Below, piece after piece: positions 8,102 through 17,380 of a stretch of DNA of 64,000 bases. The position numbers and the translations under genes are program-made. This DNA comes from Rhodoplanes serenus (GTDB lineage: Bacteria > Pseudomonadota > Alphaproteobacteria > Rhizobiales > Xanthobacteraceae). The notes below the pieces were generated by a model. The model worked only from the letters and a program-made list of their open reading frames with translations. It had not been told where the DNA came from and did not search any database. Positions within the stretch are counted from its first letter, which is position 1. Each line of letters starts with the position of its first letter. The stretch lies in the NCBI GenBank assembly GCA_009720755.1, contig WNKV01000016.1:62001-126000 (forward strand). The letters are read 5' to 3'.

Positions 8102-9415
8102 ATGACCCTCAGCTTCGCTCCCGAGGCCATCGAGACCTGGCCGCTTGAACGCCTGCGCCCCTATGCGCGCAACGCCAAGACGCACGGGTCGGACCAGGTG
8201 GCGAAGATCGCCGCCAGCATGGCGGAGTTCGGCTGGACGGTGCCTGTGCTGGTGTCGCGCGACGGCGAGGTGATCGCCGGACACGGCCGTATCCTGGCGG
8301 CAACCCAGCTCGGGCTGACCGAGGCCCCGGTGATCGTGCTCGACCATCTGACCGAAGCGCAGCGACGGGCCTACCGCATCGCCGACAACAAGCTGACCGA
8401 GCTCGGCGCCTGGGACGAAGCGCTGCTCTCCGGCGAGCTGCAGGAACTGGTGGCCGAAGACTTCGACCTGTCGCTGATCGGCTTCGCGGACGGCGAGCTC
8501 GATCGGCTGCTCGCCTTCGATCCCGACGGCGAGCCGTCTGACGAGAAGGGGGCGGCCCCGGTCGTCATCCCCGAGCCTCCGCGCAATCCGGCGTCGCGCA
8601 CGGGCGATCTGTGGATCCTCGGCGGCCACCGCCTCCTGTGTGGCGACAGCACGAAAGTGGAAGACGTTCGCCGGCTGATGAACGGTGAGCGCGCGGTGCT
8701 GTTCGCGACCGATCCACCTTACCTCGTCGATTACGACGGCTCCAACCACCCGACACGGAACAAGGACTGGTCGCCATCCTACGGCGTGACCTGGGACGAC
8801 TCATCGCAGGGCGCGGACCTCTACGACGGCTTCATCGCCGCCGCAGTGGCCGAGGCGATCACCGAAGACGCCGCCTGGTACTGTTGGCACGCCTCGCGCC
8901 GGCAGGCGATGCTGGAAGCGTGCTGGGAGAAGGCCGGCGCCTTCGTGCATCAGCAGATCATCTGGGTGAAGGACCGTGGAGTGCTGACCCGGTCGCATTA
9001 TCTCTGGAAGCACGAGCCCTGCTTCATGGGCTGGCGCCGCCCGAACCGACCGCCGAAGGTGGCCGACGAGACGCTGCCCTCGACCTGGGAGATGCCGAGT
9101 TTCGCCAAGGACGAGCGGCCCGATCATCCGACGCCGAAGCCGCTCGACGCTTTCGGGATTCCGATGCGCCAGCATGTGGCGCGCGGCGGGGTCTGCTACG
9201 AGCCGTTCTCGGGATCCGGGTCGCAGATCATGGCGGGCGAGGCCAATGACCGGCGCGTCTACGCGGTGGAGATCAGCCCGGCCTATGTCGATGTCGCCAT
9301 CGAGCGCTGGCAGGCCGAGACCGGCCGGGCCGCGATCCTCGACGGCGATGGCAAGACGTTCGCCGAGATCAAGATCCAGCGGCTCGGCGCCGACACCGAA
9401 GCAGCGGCGGCATGA
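8102..9415 (+). CDS. DNA methyltransferase with N-terminal ParB-like domain
   Basis: 437 residues. The N-terminal 100 residues are a ParB/Srx-like domain (SVxxxG-type HGRILAATQLG and ADNKLTELG motifs). The C-terminal two thirds are a beta-class amino-methyltransferase, with catalytic DPPY at about residue 204 coming before the AdoMet-binding FSGSG near 367, and PTPKPL between. Such phage enzymes methylate adenine or cytosine N-positions and protect the phage from restriction or mark its genome. No restriction gene is beside it, so it is probably an orphan modification enzyme. Its stop overlaps the following small membrane gene (ATGATG junction). Confidence 0.9.
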   Translation: MTLSFAPEAIETWPLERLRPYARNAKTHGSDQVAKIAASMAEFGWTVPVLVSRDGEVIAGHGRILAATQLGLTEAPVIVLDHLTEAQRRAYRIADNKLTELGAWDEALLSGELQELVAEDFDLSLIGFADGELDRLLAFDPDGEPSDEKGAAPVVIPEPPRNPASRTGDLWILGGHRLLCGDSTKVEDVRRLMNGERAVLFATDPPYLVDYDGSNHPTRNKDWSPSYGVTWDDSSQGADLYDGFIAAAVAEAITEDAAWYCWHASRRQAMLEACWEKAGAFVHQQIIWVKDRGVLTRSHYLWKHEPCFMGWRRPNRPPKVADETLPSTWEMPSFAKDERPDHPTPKPLDAFGIPMRQHVARGGVCYEPFSGSGSQIMAGEANDRRVYAVEISPAYVDVAIERWQAETGRAAILDGDGKTFAEIKIQRLGADTEAAAA

Positions 9416-9636
9416 TGCAGTCGCGCGCCATGTCGCTGATCGAGGCCGCCACCAATGTCGTGGTCGGATACGGCCTCGCGATCCTGACGCAGATCCTTGT
9501 GTTCCCGTGGTTCGGGATCGAGGCCGCCTTGCACGAGCATCTCGCTATCGGGCTCGCCTTCGTCGGCGTGTCGCTGGCGCGGGGTTATGTGCTGCGTCGC
9601 CTCTTTGAGCTGATTCGGGTTCGCGGAACACGATGA
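9412..9636 (+). CDS. Small two-helix membrane protein (DUF7220-like)
   Basis: 74 residues, with two hydrophobic segments (about residues 10-33 and 42-58) and a basic C-terminus. ATG 9412 overlaps the methyltransferase stop. I associate this short protein with the DUF7220 family of prophage proteins, from memory. It is probably an inner-membrane protein; function unknown. A strong hairpin (9640-9663) follows. Confidence 0.65.
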   Translation: MMQSRAMSLIEAATNVVVGYGLAILTQILVFPWFGIEAALHEHLAIGLAFVGVSLARGYVLRRLFELIRVRGTR

Positions 9637-9639
9637 GAG

Positions 9640-9663
9640 ACCGCCGCCCGAGCGGGCGGCGGT
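9640..9663. terminator. Strong hairpin between convergent genes
   Basis: An 11-bp perfect GC-only stem (9640-9650 with 9653-9663) and a two-base loop lies between a plus-strand gene ending at 9636 and a minus-strand gene ending at 9689. The position fits a shared terminator, although no T-run follows on either strand. Confidence 0.6.
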
Positions 9664-9688
9664 GTCGTCAGCTCCGGAGCGCGACCCG

Positions 9689-10273
9689 TCAGGCGCGCGT
9701 ACAGATGCGGTATACCCGCCCGCGGTGGTCGACCTTCTCCGACGTGACGTCGAGGCCGAGCCGCTTCTTCAGGGCGCCGGCGAATGCGCCGCGAACCGTG
9801 TGGGGCTGCCAGCCGAAGGCCTGGACGATCTCGTCGATGGTCGCGCCCTCGGGTAGCTGCAGCATGTCGATGAGCTGGGCCTGCTTGGTGCCGGCCCGCG
9901 TCGTGATGACGCCGGCGCGCGCATTCTTCTTCCGGGCGGCGCGGACCGCTGCCCCGTCGGGCGCTTCGGCGTCCGCGCCTTCGCCGGTCTGCTCGGCATC
10001 ATCGCCCCCGGCGGTGGCCGGGTCTATCCCGAGCGCATCGAAGGCGGCGCGGGTCACGCGCAGGGCGATGCGGCCGCGCTCGTCGTCGGTGCGCCAGACC
10101 GGCTCGTCGCGCTTGGCCCGGACCTCCTTGATCAGCCCCTTGGCGATCAGGCTGTCGACCACCTTGCCGGCGGCCCCGCCCTTCAGGTTGGCGGGCAGCG
10201 GCAGAACGTTGCGGTCTGGCCGCTGGCAGGCGGTGCCGAGAACAACGAGTTGCGTGTCAGAAAGGCTGGCCAT
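9689..10273 (-). CDS. DUF3489-domain DNA-binding protein
   Basis: 194 residues. The N-terminal part resembles a winged-helix segment (TQLVVLGTACQ, VVDSLIAKGLI). A charged linker follows, and the C-terminal 75 residues form the DUF3489 domain (KQAQLIDMLQLPEGATIDEIVQAFGW, with the HTH-like turn HTVRGAFAGALKK). The family is common in alphaproteobacterial prophages and is thought to be regulatory; that is family knowledge without a known target. Start ATG at 10273. It lies on the minus strand with the next small gene, immediately before the packaging genes. Confidence 0.78.
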   Translation of the reverse strand: MASLSDTQLVVLGTACQRPDRNVLPLPANLKGGAAGKVVDSLIAKGLIKEVRAKRDEPVWRTDDERGRIALRVTRAAFDALGIDPATAGGDDAEQTGEGADAEAPDGAAVRAARKKNARAGVITTRAGTKQAQLIDMLQLPEGATIDEIVQAFGWQPHTVRGAFAGALKKRLGLDVTSEKVDHRGRVYRICTRA

Positions 10274-10383
10274 GGGATGGTGTCCTCTGCTGAAGGGGCC
10301 ACGAGCATCGTGGCGCTCCTACAGCCCCGAGCCTCGGTCGCGCGGCGACGCGAGGCTGGTGAGGCGCGGCAGAGCGAAGCTGA

Positions 10384-10605
10384 TCACGCGGCGTGTTCGC
10401 CCTCCTTGAACGCGCTGTCGGTGATGCGCTTCAGGAGTTCGGCATAGTCGGCCAGCGTCCCGACATGGCCCCAATGGACCTCGTCGGGGTGGACCTCGAA
10501 GTGCTCGTCGCTGAGGGCCTGAAGTCGCGCCAGCATGGTGTCGATCTCGGCCTTTCTGGCGATGAAGGCGTCGAGGGCCTTGGCGTTGTCGGTGCGGCGG
10601 GTCAT
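10384..10605 (-). CDS. Small conserved prophage protein, unknown function
   Basis: 73 residues from ATG 10605, selected because an AGGAGA Shine-Dalgarno lies 7 bases upstream; extension further upstream would run into unrelated sequence. The protein is helical and acidic (AFIARKAEIDTMLARLQALSDEHF). It has the same orientation as the DUF3489 gene. I do not recognise a domain. Confidence 0.6.
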   Translation of the reverse strand: MTRRTDNAKALDAFIARKAEIDTMLARLQALSDEHFEVHPDEVHWGHVGTLADYAELLKRITDSAFKEGEHAA

Positions 10606-10699
10606 CCGGGATCTCCTTGGTTCGCGACCCATACAGGCTCGGTTTCGCCGCCCCATCAAGCAGATAAGTGCATCATTCCATTGCTGTTTCGGAGCCGTG

Positions 10700-11263
10700 A
10701 TGCAGGGCATGAGCGAGCGCCGGTACGGCGCCCATGTCGGGCTGTCGCGGGGCGCGATCCAGAAAGCCAAGTCCGCCGGTCGGCTGGTTCTGTACGCCGA
10801 TGGATCGATCGATGCCGCGGCAAGCGACGCCCGCCGCGCGGCCACGACCGACCCCGCGAAGCAGCGCCAAGACTCCGCTGGCGCAAAGATGAAGCCGGTG
10901 CCCGACGCGGCGCTCTCTGCGGTCGGTGACACGCTCCGCGAAAACGGTCTCGCGGCGCCCATCACCGGCGGGGGGACGACCTTCCTGCAGGCCAAGACCG
11001 CCAACGAGGTGCTGAAGGCCCAGGAACGGCGGCTCCGCCTTCAGAAGATGAAGAACGAGCTGATCGACCGCTCGCGGGCGATCGCGCTGGTGTTCCGGCT
11101 CGCACGCGAGGAGCGGGATGCCTGGGCCAACTGGCCGGCACGCATCGCGGCCTTGATGGCGGCCGAGCTCGGCACCGAGGCGCACGCGATGCAGAAGGCC
11201 TTGGAGACCTATGTCCGCGCGCAGCTCGCTGAGCTCGCCGAGGTCGCTCCCGATTTCCGATGA
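10700..11263 (+). CDS. Terminase small subunit-like protein
   Basis: 187 residues from ATG 10700 (GTG 10697 is an alternative). An HTH-like N-terminus (RRYGAHVGLSRGAIQKAKSAG) is followed by a disordered linker and a long coiled-coil helix (NEVLKAQERRLRLQKMKNEL). This is the layout of Nu1-type small terminase subunits that recognise the packaging site. It directly precedes, and overlaps by 53 bases, the large subunit gene. The protein match is moderate, but position makes the call strong. Confidence 0.75.
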   Translation: MQGMSERRYGAHVGLSRGAIQKAKSAGRLVLYADGSIDAAASDARRAATTDPAKQRQDSAGAKMKPVPDAALSAVGDTLRENGLAAPITGGGTTFLQAKTANEVLKAQERRLRLQKMKNELIDRSRAIALVFRLAREERDAWANWPARIAALMAAELGTEAHAMQKALETYVRAQLAELAEVAPDFR

Positions 11264-13229
11264 GCTGTTCGCCTTCGACGGCGCTGACGCTCTCACCAGT
11301 GCCTGGCGCGAAGGGCTCACGCCGGATCCGGCGCTCACCGTGTCGGAATGGGCGGACCGGCATCGCTTCTTGAGCCCGCGCGCTTCGGCGGAGCCGGGAC
11401 GCTACCGCACCGATCGCACGCCCTACATGCGCGCCATCATGGACGCGCTGTCGCCGGCCAGTTCCTGCCGGCGCATCGTCTTCATGAAGGCAGCGCAGGT
11501 CGGGGCGACCGAGGCCGGCAACAATTGGGTCGGCTACGTCATCCATCATGCCCCGGGGCCGATGCTGGCCGTCCAGCCGACGGTGGAGCTCGCCAAGCGG
11601 TTTTCGCGCCAGCGCATCGATCCCCTGATCGCGGAGAGCCCGGCTTTGCGGGGTCGGGTGAAGCCGCAGCGCTCGCGCGACGCGGGCAACACCATGCTGT
11701 CGAAGGAGTTCCCCGCGGGACTTCTGATCATCACCGGGGCCAACAGCGCGGTCGGTCTGCGCTCGATGCCCGCCCGCTATCTCTTTCTCGACGAGGTCGA
11801 CGCCTATCCACCCTCCGCCGACGAGGAAGGCGATCCCGTCGCGCTCGCCGAAGCCCGAACGCGCACGTTTTCCTGGCGCTCGAAGGTCTATCTCGCGTCG
11901 ACTCCGACCATCCATGGCCTCTCCCGGATCGAGCGCGAGTTCGAGGCGAGCGATCAGCGGCGCTTCTTCGTGCCGTGTCCGCATTGCTGGGCGATGCAGT
12001 GGCTCCGGTTCGAGAGCCTGCGATGGGAGAAGGGGCAACCCGAGACCGCACATTATACATGTGCATCCTGCGACGGCCGGATCGAGGAGCACCACAAGAC
12101 CGCGATGATGGTGGCGGGCGAATGGCGCGCCACGGCGGCGTCGGCCGACCCCGGCACCATCGGCTTTCACCTGTCGGCGCTCTATTCGCCGGTCGGCTGG
12201 CTGTCCTGGGCGGACATCGCCCGCATGTGGGAGGCCGCGCAGACCACCGACGAGGCGAAGCGCAGCTTCAAGAACGGCGTGCTCGGCGAGACCTGGATCG
12301 AGACGGGCGAAGCGCCGGACTGGCAGCGCCTGTATGAACGCCGGGAAGCCTGGCGTCTCGGCGTGGTGCCGAGCGGCGGCCTGTTCCTGACCGCCGGTGC
12401 CGACGTCCAGAAGGACCGGATCGAGGTGTCGATCTGGGCCTGGGGTCGCGGGCTCACGAGCTGGCTCGTCGAGCATGTCGTGATCGACGGTGGGCCGGAG
12501 CGCCCCGAGTGCTGGGCGGCGCTCGGCAATCTTCTCGGCCGCAGCTGGCCGCACGCCCATGGCGTCCGGCTCGGGCTCGCCAAGCTCGCGATCGACACCG
12601 GCTACGAGGCGCCGGCCGTCTATGCCTGGGCGCGATCGACCGGCTTCATGCAGGTGGCGCCGATCAAGGGCGTCGAGGGATTCAATCGCGCCGCCCCGGT
12701 GGTCGGCCCGAGCTACGTCGATGCGACGGAGGGCGGTCGCAAGATTCGCCGGGGCGCGCGGCTCTGGACGGTCGCGGTCGCCACCTTCAAGTCCGAGACC
12801 TATCGGTTCTTGCGGCTCGTGCGGCCGACCGACGAGGAGGCCGCCGAGGGGGCGACACCACCGCCAGGATACGTTCATCTTCCCCGGAGCGCCGACGCCG
12901 AATGGGTGAAGCAGCTCGTCGCCGAGCAGCTGGTGACGGTGAAGACCCGCCGCGGGTTCCAGAAGCTCGAATGGCAGAAGCTGCGCGAGCGTAACGAGGC
13001 GCTCGACTGTCGGGTCTACGCCCGGGCCGCGGCGTGGATCGCCGGCGCCGATCGCTGGTCCGACGAGAAGTGGCGCGACCTCGAAGCGCAGGTCGGTCCC
13101 GTGCCCGACGATTGCGCCGCGGCGGCGGAGAGCGCCGTGCCGGCCGGGCTGCTGACGCGCCCGCCCGCACCCGGCGGCAAGCGCCGCGCCGGCTGGTTCC
13201 ACGGCCGCTCGCAGAACTGGTTCAGGTGA
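11211..13229 (+). CDS. Terminase large subunit, lambda gpA family
   Basis: 672 residues. The ATPase half has a deviant Walker A in MKAAQVGATEAG (about residue 95) and an acidic Walker B in FLDEVDAYPP (about residue 193). The C-terminal nuclease half shows the acidic motifs TAGADVQKDRIEV and LAIDTGYEAP. This is the GpA-type packaging motor and cohesive-end nuclease of lambda-like phages, so the phage probably packages from a cos site, which should lie near the small terminase gene. ATG 11211 is the only plausible start in frame. Confidence 0.93.
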   Translation: MSARSSLSSPRSLPISDELFAFDGADALTSAWREGLTPDPALTVSEWADRHRFLSPRASAEPGRYRTDRTPYMRAIMDALSPASSCRRIVFMKAAQVGATEAGNNWVGYVIHHAPGPMLAVQPTVELAKRFSRQRIDPLIAESPALRGRVKPQRSRDAGNTMLSKEFPAGLLIITGANSAVGLRSMPARYLFLDEVDAYPPSADEEGDPVALAEARTRTFSWRSKVYLASTPTIHGLSRIEREFEASDQRRFFVPCPHCWAMQWLRFESLRWEKGQPETAHYTCASCDGRIEEHHKTAMMVAGEWRATAASADPGTIGFHLSALYSPVGWLSWADIARMWEAAQTTDEAKRSFKNGVLGETWIETGEAPDWQRLYERREAWRLGVVPSGGLFLTAGADVQKDRIEVSIWAWGRGLTSWLVEHVVIDGGPERPECWAALGNLLGRSWPHAHGVRLGLAKLAIDTGYEAPAVYAWARSTGFMQVAPIKGVEGFNRAAPVVGPSYVDATEGGRKIRRGARLWTVAVATFKSETYRFLRLVRPTDEEAAEGATPPPGYVHLPRSADAEWVKQLVAEQLVTVKTRRGFQKLEWQKLRERNEALDCRVYARAAAWIAGADRWSDEKWRDLEAQVGPVPDDCAAAAESAVPAGLLTRPPAPGGKRRAGWFHGRSQNWFR

Positions 13230-13238
13230 GGCCCTACG

Positions 13239-13448
13239 ATGGCATGGACGGAGACGGAGCTCGCGGCCCTTCGGCGCGCCTATTCCTCGGGCACGTTGCG
13301 GGTGACCTATGACGGCCGCACCATCGAGTACGGCTCGGCGGACGACCTCCTGAAACGCATCCGCACGATCGAGGGCGAGATCGCGGCGGTGGCCGGCGCC
13401 GCCCGGCCGGTGGCCGGTTTTGCCGGATACCGGCGGGGCGATCGGTGA
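13239..13448 (+). CDS. Head-tail connector gpW-like protein
   Basis: 69 residues. The pattern LAALRRAYSSGTLRVTYDGRTIEY followed by an LLKRIRTIEGEI helix is typical of the small gpW/head-tail adaptor family located between terminase and portal in lambda-like phages. The C-terminal tail is flexible. Its stop overlaps the GTG of the portal gene. Confidence 0.82.
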   Translation: MAWTETELAALRRAYSSGTLRVTYDGRTIEYGSADDLLKRIRTIEGEIAAVAGAARPVAGFAGYRRGDR

Positions 13449-14971
13449 ACCGCGTCACCTTCCTCGACAGGGCGGTCGCGTGGCTCGCGCCGGAGGCCGG
13501 CGTCAAGCGCGCCCTGGCGCGCCGCAGCTTCGACGCGCTGGCGGCCACCGCAAGCCGTGCCTATGACGGCGCGGCCCGCGGCCGACGCACGGACGGGTGG
13601 AAGGCCGCAGGCTCCTCGGCCGACGCCGAGATCGCGGTAGCGGGCGAATTGCTGCGGGACCGGATGCGCGACCTCGTCCGCAACAACCCGCACGCGGCCA
13701 AGGCCGTGTCGGTACTGGTCAACAACATCGTCGGCGCCGGCATCATTCCGCGCGCCGCGACCGGTGACGAAAAGCTCGACGGCGTCGTGAATGGTCTGTG
13801 GGAAGCCTGGGTTCGCCAGTGCGATGCCGATGGCCAGCTCGATCTGTTCGGACTTCAGACCCTGGCCTGCCGCCAGATGATCGAAGCCGGCGAGGTTCTG
13901 GTGCGCCGCCGGCCGCGGCGCCCGAGTGACGGCCTCGTCGTTCCGTTGCAGATCCAGCTTCTCGAAGCCGATCTGCTCGACGCCACTCGCCACGGTGATC
14001 TCGTCGATGGCGGGCGCATCGTCCAGGGCATCGAGTTCGATGCCATCGGCCGGCGCCGCGGCTATTGGCTTTATGCTCAGCATCCGGGCGACGCGGTCGT
14101 GTCGATGCGCCGGCGGTTCGACAGTGCGAGCGTCCCGGCAACCGATGTTCTGCATCTCTACGAGAAGCAGCGCGCGCAGGTGCGCGGCGTGCCGTGGGGG
14201 ACGCCCGTCATGCGGTCCTTGCGCGATCTCGACGACTGGACGCAGGCTGAACTGGTCCGCAAGAAGACCGAAGCTTGCGTGGTCGGCATCGTGCTGGGCG
14301 CGGACGAAGCCGAACAGGGCATCGCGCCATCCGTCGTCGACGCCGACGGCAACCGCGTCGAACAGTTCGAGCCGGGGCTCATCGCCTACGCTCACGGCGG
14401 CAAGGATATCAAGTTCAACCAGCCGGCGACGACGGCGGGCGTCGGCGAATGGCTGCGCGCCCAGCTGCACATCGTCGCGGCTGGCTTCCGGATGCCCTAC
14501 GAGCTGCTGACCGGTGACCTCAGCCAGGTCAACTACTCCTCGATCCGGGCGGGCCTCGTCGAGTTCCGGCGCCTGATCGACGCCGTCCAGTGGCAGATCT
14601 TCATTCCGGTTCTCTGCCAGCCGACCTGGACCTGGTTCTGCGAAGCCGCCTGGGCAGCAGGCCGGCTGCCGAGGCCCGATATCGCGGTCGAATGGTCTCC
14701 GCCGCGCTTCGAGGCGGTCGATCCGCTGAAGGACGCGATGGCCGATCTGCTCGCGATGCGGTCCGGCACCATGACGCTGGCGCAGGCGATCGCGCGGCAG
14801 GGGCACAATCCGGACGCCGTGCTGGCGGAGATCGCGGCCATGAATGCCCGGCTCGATGCCCTCGGCCTCGTGCTCGACAGCGATCCGCGACGGGTCACCA
14901 AGACCGGCGTGATGCAGGCGCAGGATGCCGGCGTGTCGCCTGGTGCTGCCGGCACATCGGCGCAAGAGTGA
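13445..14971 (+). CDS. Portal protein, lambda gpB family
   Basis: 508 residues from GTG 13445 (GTGA junction with gpW). It has the family features: an early RDLVRNNPHAAKAVSVLVNNIVG helix region, a central strand/helix block, and a C-terminal SSIRAGLVEFRRLIDAVQWQ clip-like region. Twelve copies would form the DNA entry portal of the head. Length and neighbours match lambda-family portals. Confidence 0.93.
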   Translation: MNRVTFLDRAVAWLAPEAGVKRALARRSFDALAATASRAYDGAARGRRTDGWKAAGSSADAEIAVAGELLRDRMRDLVRNNPHAAKAVSVLVNNIVGAGIIPRAATGDEKLDGVVNGLWEAWVRQCDADGQLDLFGLQTLACRQMIEAGEVLVRRRPRRPSDGLVVPLQIQLLEADLLDATRHGDLVDGGRIVQGIEFDAIGRRRGYWLYAQHPGDAVVSMRRRFDSASVPATDVLHLYEKQRAQVRGVPWGTPVMRSLRDLDDWTQAELVRKKTEACVVGIVLGADEAEQGIAPSVVDADGNRVEQFEPGLIAYAHGGKDIKFNQPATTAGVGEWLRAQLHIVAAGFRMPYELLTGDLSQVNYSSIRAGLVEFRRLIDAVQWQIFIPVLCQPTWTWFCEAAWAAGRLPRPDIAVEWSPPRFEAVDPLKDAMADLLAMRSGTMTLAQAIARQGHNPDAVLAEIAAMNARLDALGLVLDSDPRRVTKTGVMQAQDAGVSPGAAGTSAQE

Positions 14972-14978
14972 GACATCC

Positions 14979-16961
14979 ATGGATCGAACCTTGAACCTCC
15001 CCGCGATGACGCGGGCGGCAGACCTCGTGCCGTCCTCGATCGACGCGAGCGACCGCTCGATCGAGGTCGTCTGGTCGACGGGCGCACGGGTCCGTCGTCA
15101 TCCCTTCTTCGGCGAGCCGTTCGACGAAGAGCTGGCCATGGAGCCATCGGCCGTGCGGCTCGAACGGCTCAATGCCGGCGGGCCGCTGCTGAAGGTTCAC
15201 GATGCGAGCGCGCTCGACAGCATCATCGGCTCGGTCGTGCCGGGGACGGCGCGCATCGAACATGGCCATGGCGTCGCCCGCGTGCGCTTCTCCGAGCGGA
15301 CCGACGTCGATCCGATCTGGAAAGACGTCGAGGCCGGCCACATCCGCGCGGTGTCGATCGGCTATCAGGTCCATCGCTTCGAGGTGACCAAGCAGAACGG
15401 TGCGCCCGAGCTCTGGCGTGCCGTCGACTGGACGCCCTTCGAGATCTCGGCGGTGCCCATCGGGGCGGACCCTGCTGCCGGGTTCCGGAACTCCGAGTCG
15501 TTTCACCCTTGCGTCGTCCACCGGGCCGACGCCCTATCACGCACGAGGATCCCCATGGACGAGCCTACGATCACTGAACCTGTTGCCCCGGTTGCTCCGG
15601 CGCCCGCTACGCCGAGCACGCCGCCGGAGCCTGCGCAGAACCGCGCTCAGGTCGCGCCGGCCGTCGACGTGGACGCGATCGCGGCACGGGCCCGCGACGT
15701 CGAGCGCGAGCGGGTCGCCACCATCTACGATCTTTCCGGGCGGCTCTCGCTCGACCGTGGCTTTGCCGAGGATCTCGTCAACCGCGGCGTCGCCATCGAC
15801 GCGGCCCGCACGGCCATCCTCGACAAGGTGGCGGCGGAAGCCGACAAGGTGCGGGTCGCCTCCCAGGTGAGCGTGCCGCTCGGCGGTCGCGACGAGCGCG
15901 TCACGCGCCGCGAGGCGGTGGCCAACGCGCTCCTTCACCGCTACGCCCCGACGCTCTTCCCGCTGACGGACCCGGCGCGGGAGTATCGTGGCATGACGCT
16001 GCTCGAACTCGCCCGCGAGCAGCTGAGCTCGGCCGGCGTCAACGTCCGCGGCTTCTCGCGGGACGAGATCGCGACCCGCGCGCTGCACTCGACCTCGGAC
16101 TTCCCCGAGATCCTCTCGGCCGTCACCAACAAGACGCTGCGCCAAGCCTATGAGGCCTATCCGCGCACCTTCATGCCCTTCTGCCGACAGGTCCTTGCCA
16201 CCGACTTCAAGGCGATGAATCGTGTCCAGATCGGCGAGGCTCCGCAGCTTCTCAAGGTCGGCGAAGGCGGCGAGTTCAAGCGCGGCTCCATCGCGGAGTC
16301 GAAGGAGAGCTACCGCATCGAGACGTATGGCCGGGTGGTCGCCATCACGCGCCAGGTGCTGATCAACGACGATCTGGACGCCTTCACTCGCATCCCGGCC
16401 ATGTACGGCACCGCGATCGCGACGCTGGAAAGCGACGTGGTCTGGGCCATCGTCATCACCAATGCCAACATGGCCGACGGCGTCCCGCTCTTCCATGCGA
16501 CCCACAAGAACCTCGCCGCATCGGGGGCCGCGCTCAGCGTGACGGCAATCGGCGACGGCCGCACCGCCATGGCGAAGCAGACCGGCCTCGACAAGAAGAC
16601 CGTGCTCAACGTGCGCCCGGCCTATCTCGTGGTGCCGGCCGCGCTCGAACTCGCTGCCGAGCAGATCATCGCGCAGAACCTCGTGCCGGCGAAGACCGGC
16701 GACGTGGTGCCGCAATCGATCCGCACGCTGACGCCGATCTCCGAACCGCGCCTCGATACGGCGAGCGCCACCGCCTGGTATCTCGCCGCGAGCCCGGCGC
16801 AGATCGACACGATCGAGTACGCCTATCTCGAAGGTCAGCAGGGCGCCTACATCGAGACCCGCAACGGCTTCGATGTCGACGGCGTCGAGATCAAGTGCCG
16901 CCTCGATTTCGGCGCGAAGGCGATCGACTGGCGCGGTCTCTTCAGGAACCCTGGTGCGTAA
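14979..16961 (+). CDS. Prohead protease - major capsid protein fusion
   Basis: 660 residues from ATG 14979. Residues 1-185 form a U35-type prohead protease with the histidine in LLKVHDAS (near 74) and the serine in RAVSIGYQV (near 126). A proline-rich linker (about residues 190-225) and a helical scaffold-like part (230-320) lead to a HK97-fold major capsid protein (from about 330). No stop or frameshift separates the parts, so protease, scaffold and capsid are made as one chain and presumably self-process. Such fusions are known in this phage group; the cleavage site is not predictable here. Confidence 0.9.
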   Translation: MDRTLNLPAMTRAADLVPSSIDASDRSIEVVWSTGARVRRHPFFGEPFDEELAMEPSAVRLERLNAGGPLLKVHDASALDSIIGSVVPGTARIEHGHGVARVRFSERTDVDPIWKDVEAGHIRAVSIGYQVHRFEVTKQNGAPELWRAVDWTPFEISAVPIGADPAAGFRNSESFHPCVVHRADALSRTRIPMDEPTITEPVAPVAPAPATPSTPPEPAQNRAQVAPAVDVDAIAARARDVERERVATIYDLSGRLSLDRGFAEDLVNRGVAIDAARTAILDKVAAEADKVRVASQVSVPLGGRDERVTRREAVANALLHRYAPTLFPLTDPAREYRGMTLLELAREQLSSAGVNVRGFSRDEIATRALHSTSDFPEILSAVTNKTLRQAYEAYPRTFMPFCRQVLATDFKAMNRVQIGEAPQLLKVGEGGEFKRGSIAESKESYRIETYGRVVAITRQVLINDDLDAFTRIPAMYGTAIATLESDVVWAIVITNANMADGVPLFHATHKNLAASGAALSVTAIGDGRTAMAKQTGLDKKTVLNVRPAYLVVPAALELAAEQIIAQNLVPAKTGDVVPQSIRTLTPISEPRLDTASATAWYLAASPAQIDTIEYAYLEGQQGAYIETRNGFDVDGVEIKCRLDFGAKAIDWRGLFRNPGA

Positions 16962-17044
16962 CCTGCCAACCCTTTGGATCTGGGCGAACCGGGCGGCATC
17001 TGCCGCCCGTCGTCGTTCCGGACGCCTGTTTCAAGGAGACTACC

Positions 17045-17380
17045 ATGCGCAACTACGTCCAGCCCGGGCGCACGATCACGCTTGCCGCGCCCTATGCCGT
17101 CACGTCCGGCGACGGTCTTCTCGTCGGCGCCATCTTCGGCGTTGCCACTGCATCGGCTGCGCTCGGGGAGCCGGTCGAAACCTGCCTCACCGGCGTGTTC
17201 GATCTGAAGAAGGTCGGCTCGCAGGCGTGGGCGGTCGGCGACAAGGTCTACTGGGACAACACCAACAAGGAAGTCACCAAGACAGTCGGCTCGAACACGC
17301 CGATCGGTGCGGCGATCGAGGCTGTCGGCAACGGCGCTGGCGAGACGATCGGTCGGGTTCGACTGAACGGCGCAGCTTAA
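17045..17380 (+). CDS. Capsid decoration-type protein, DUF2190
   Basis: 111 residues from ATG 17045, with AAGGAGA upstream. The beta-rich sequence (TITLAAPYAVTSGDGLLVG, GDKVYWDN, IGAAIEA) matches DUF2190 proteins that follow the capsid gene in many siphoviruses and probably stabilise the head. Its stop shares TTAA with the stop of the convergent RES toxin gene, so the two genes meet end to end. Confidence 0.85.
   Translation: MRNYVQPGRTITLAAPYAVTSGDGLLVGAIFGVATASAALGEPVETCLTGVFDLKKVGSQAWAVGDKVYWDNTNKEVTKTVGSNTPIGAAIEAVGNGAGETIGRVRLNGAA

Noticed and set aside
8102-9415. The methyltransferase as part of a restriction-modification pair with the NYN protein
   Set aside because: NYN-LOTUS proteins act on RNA as far as known, the genes are divergent, and orphan ParB-methyltransferases are common in phages.
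10962-13202. A 746-codon minus-strand open frame opposite the terminase
   Set aside because: Antisense shadow of the large terminase gene, low-complexity composition.
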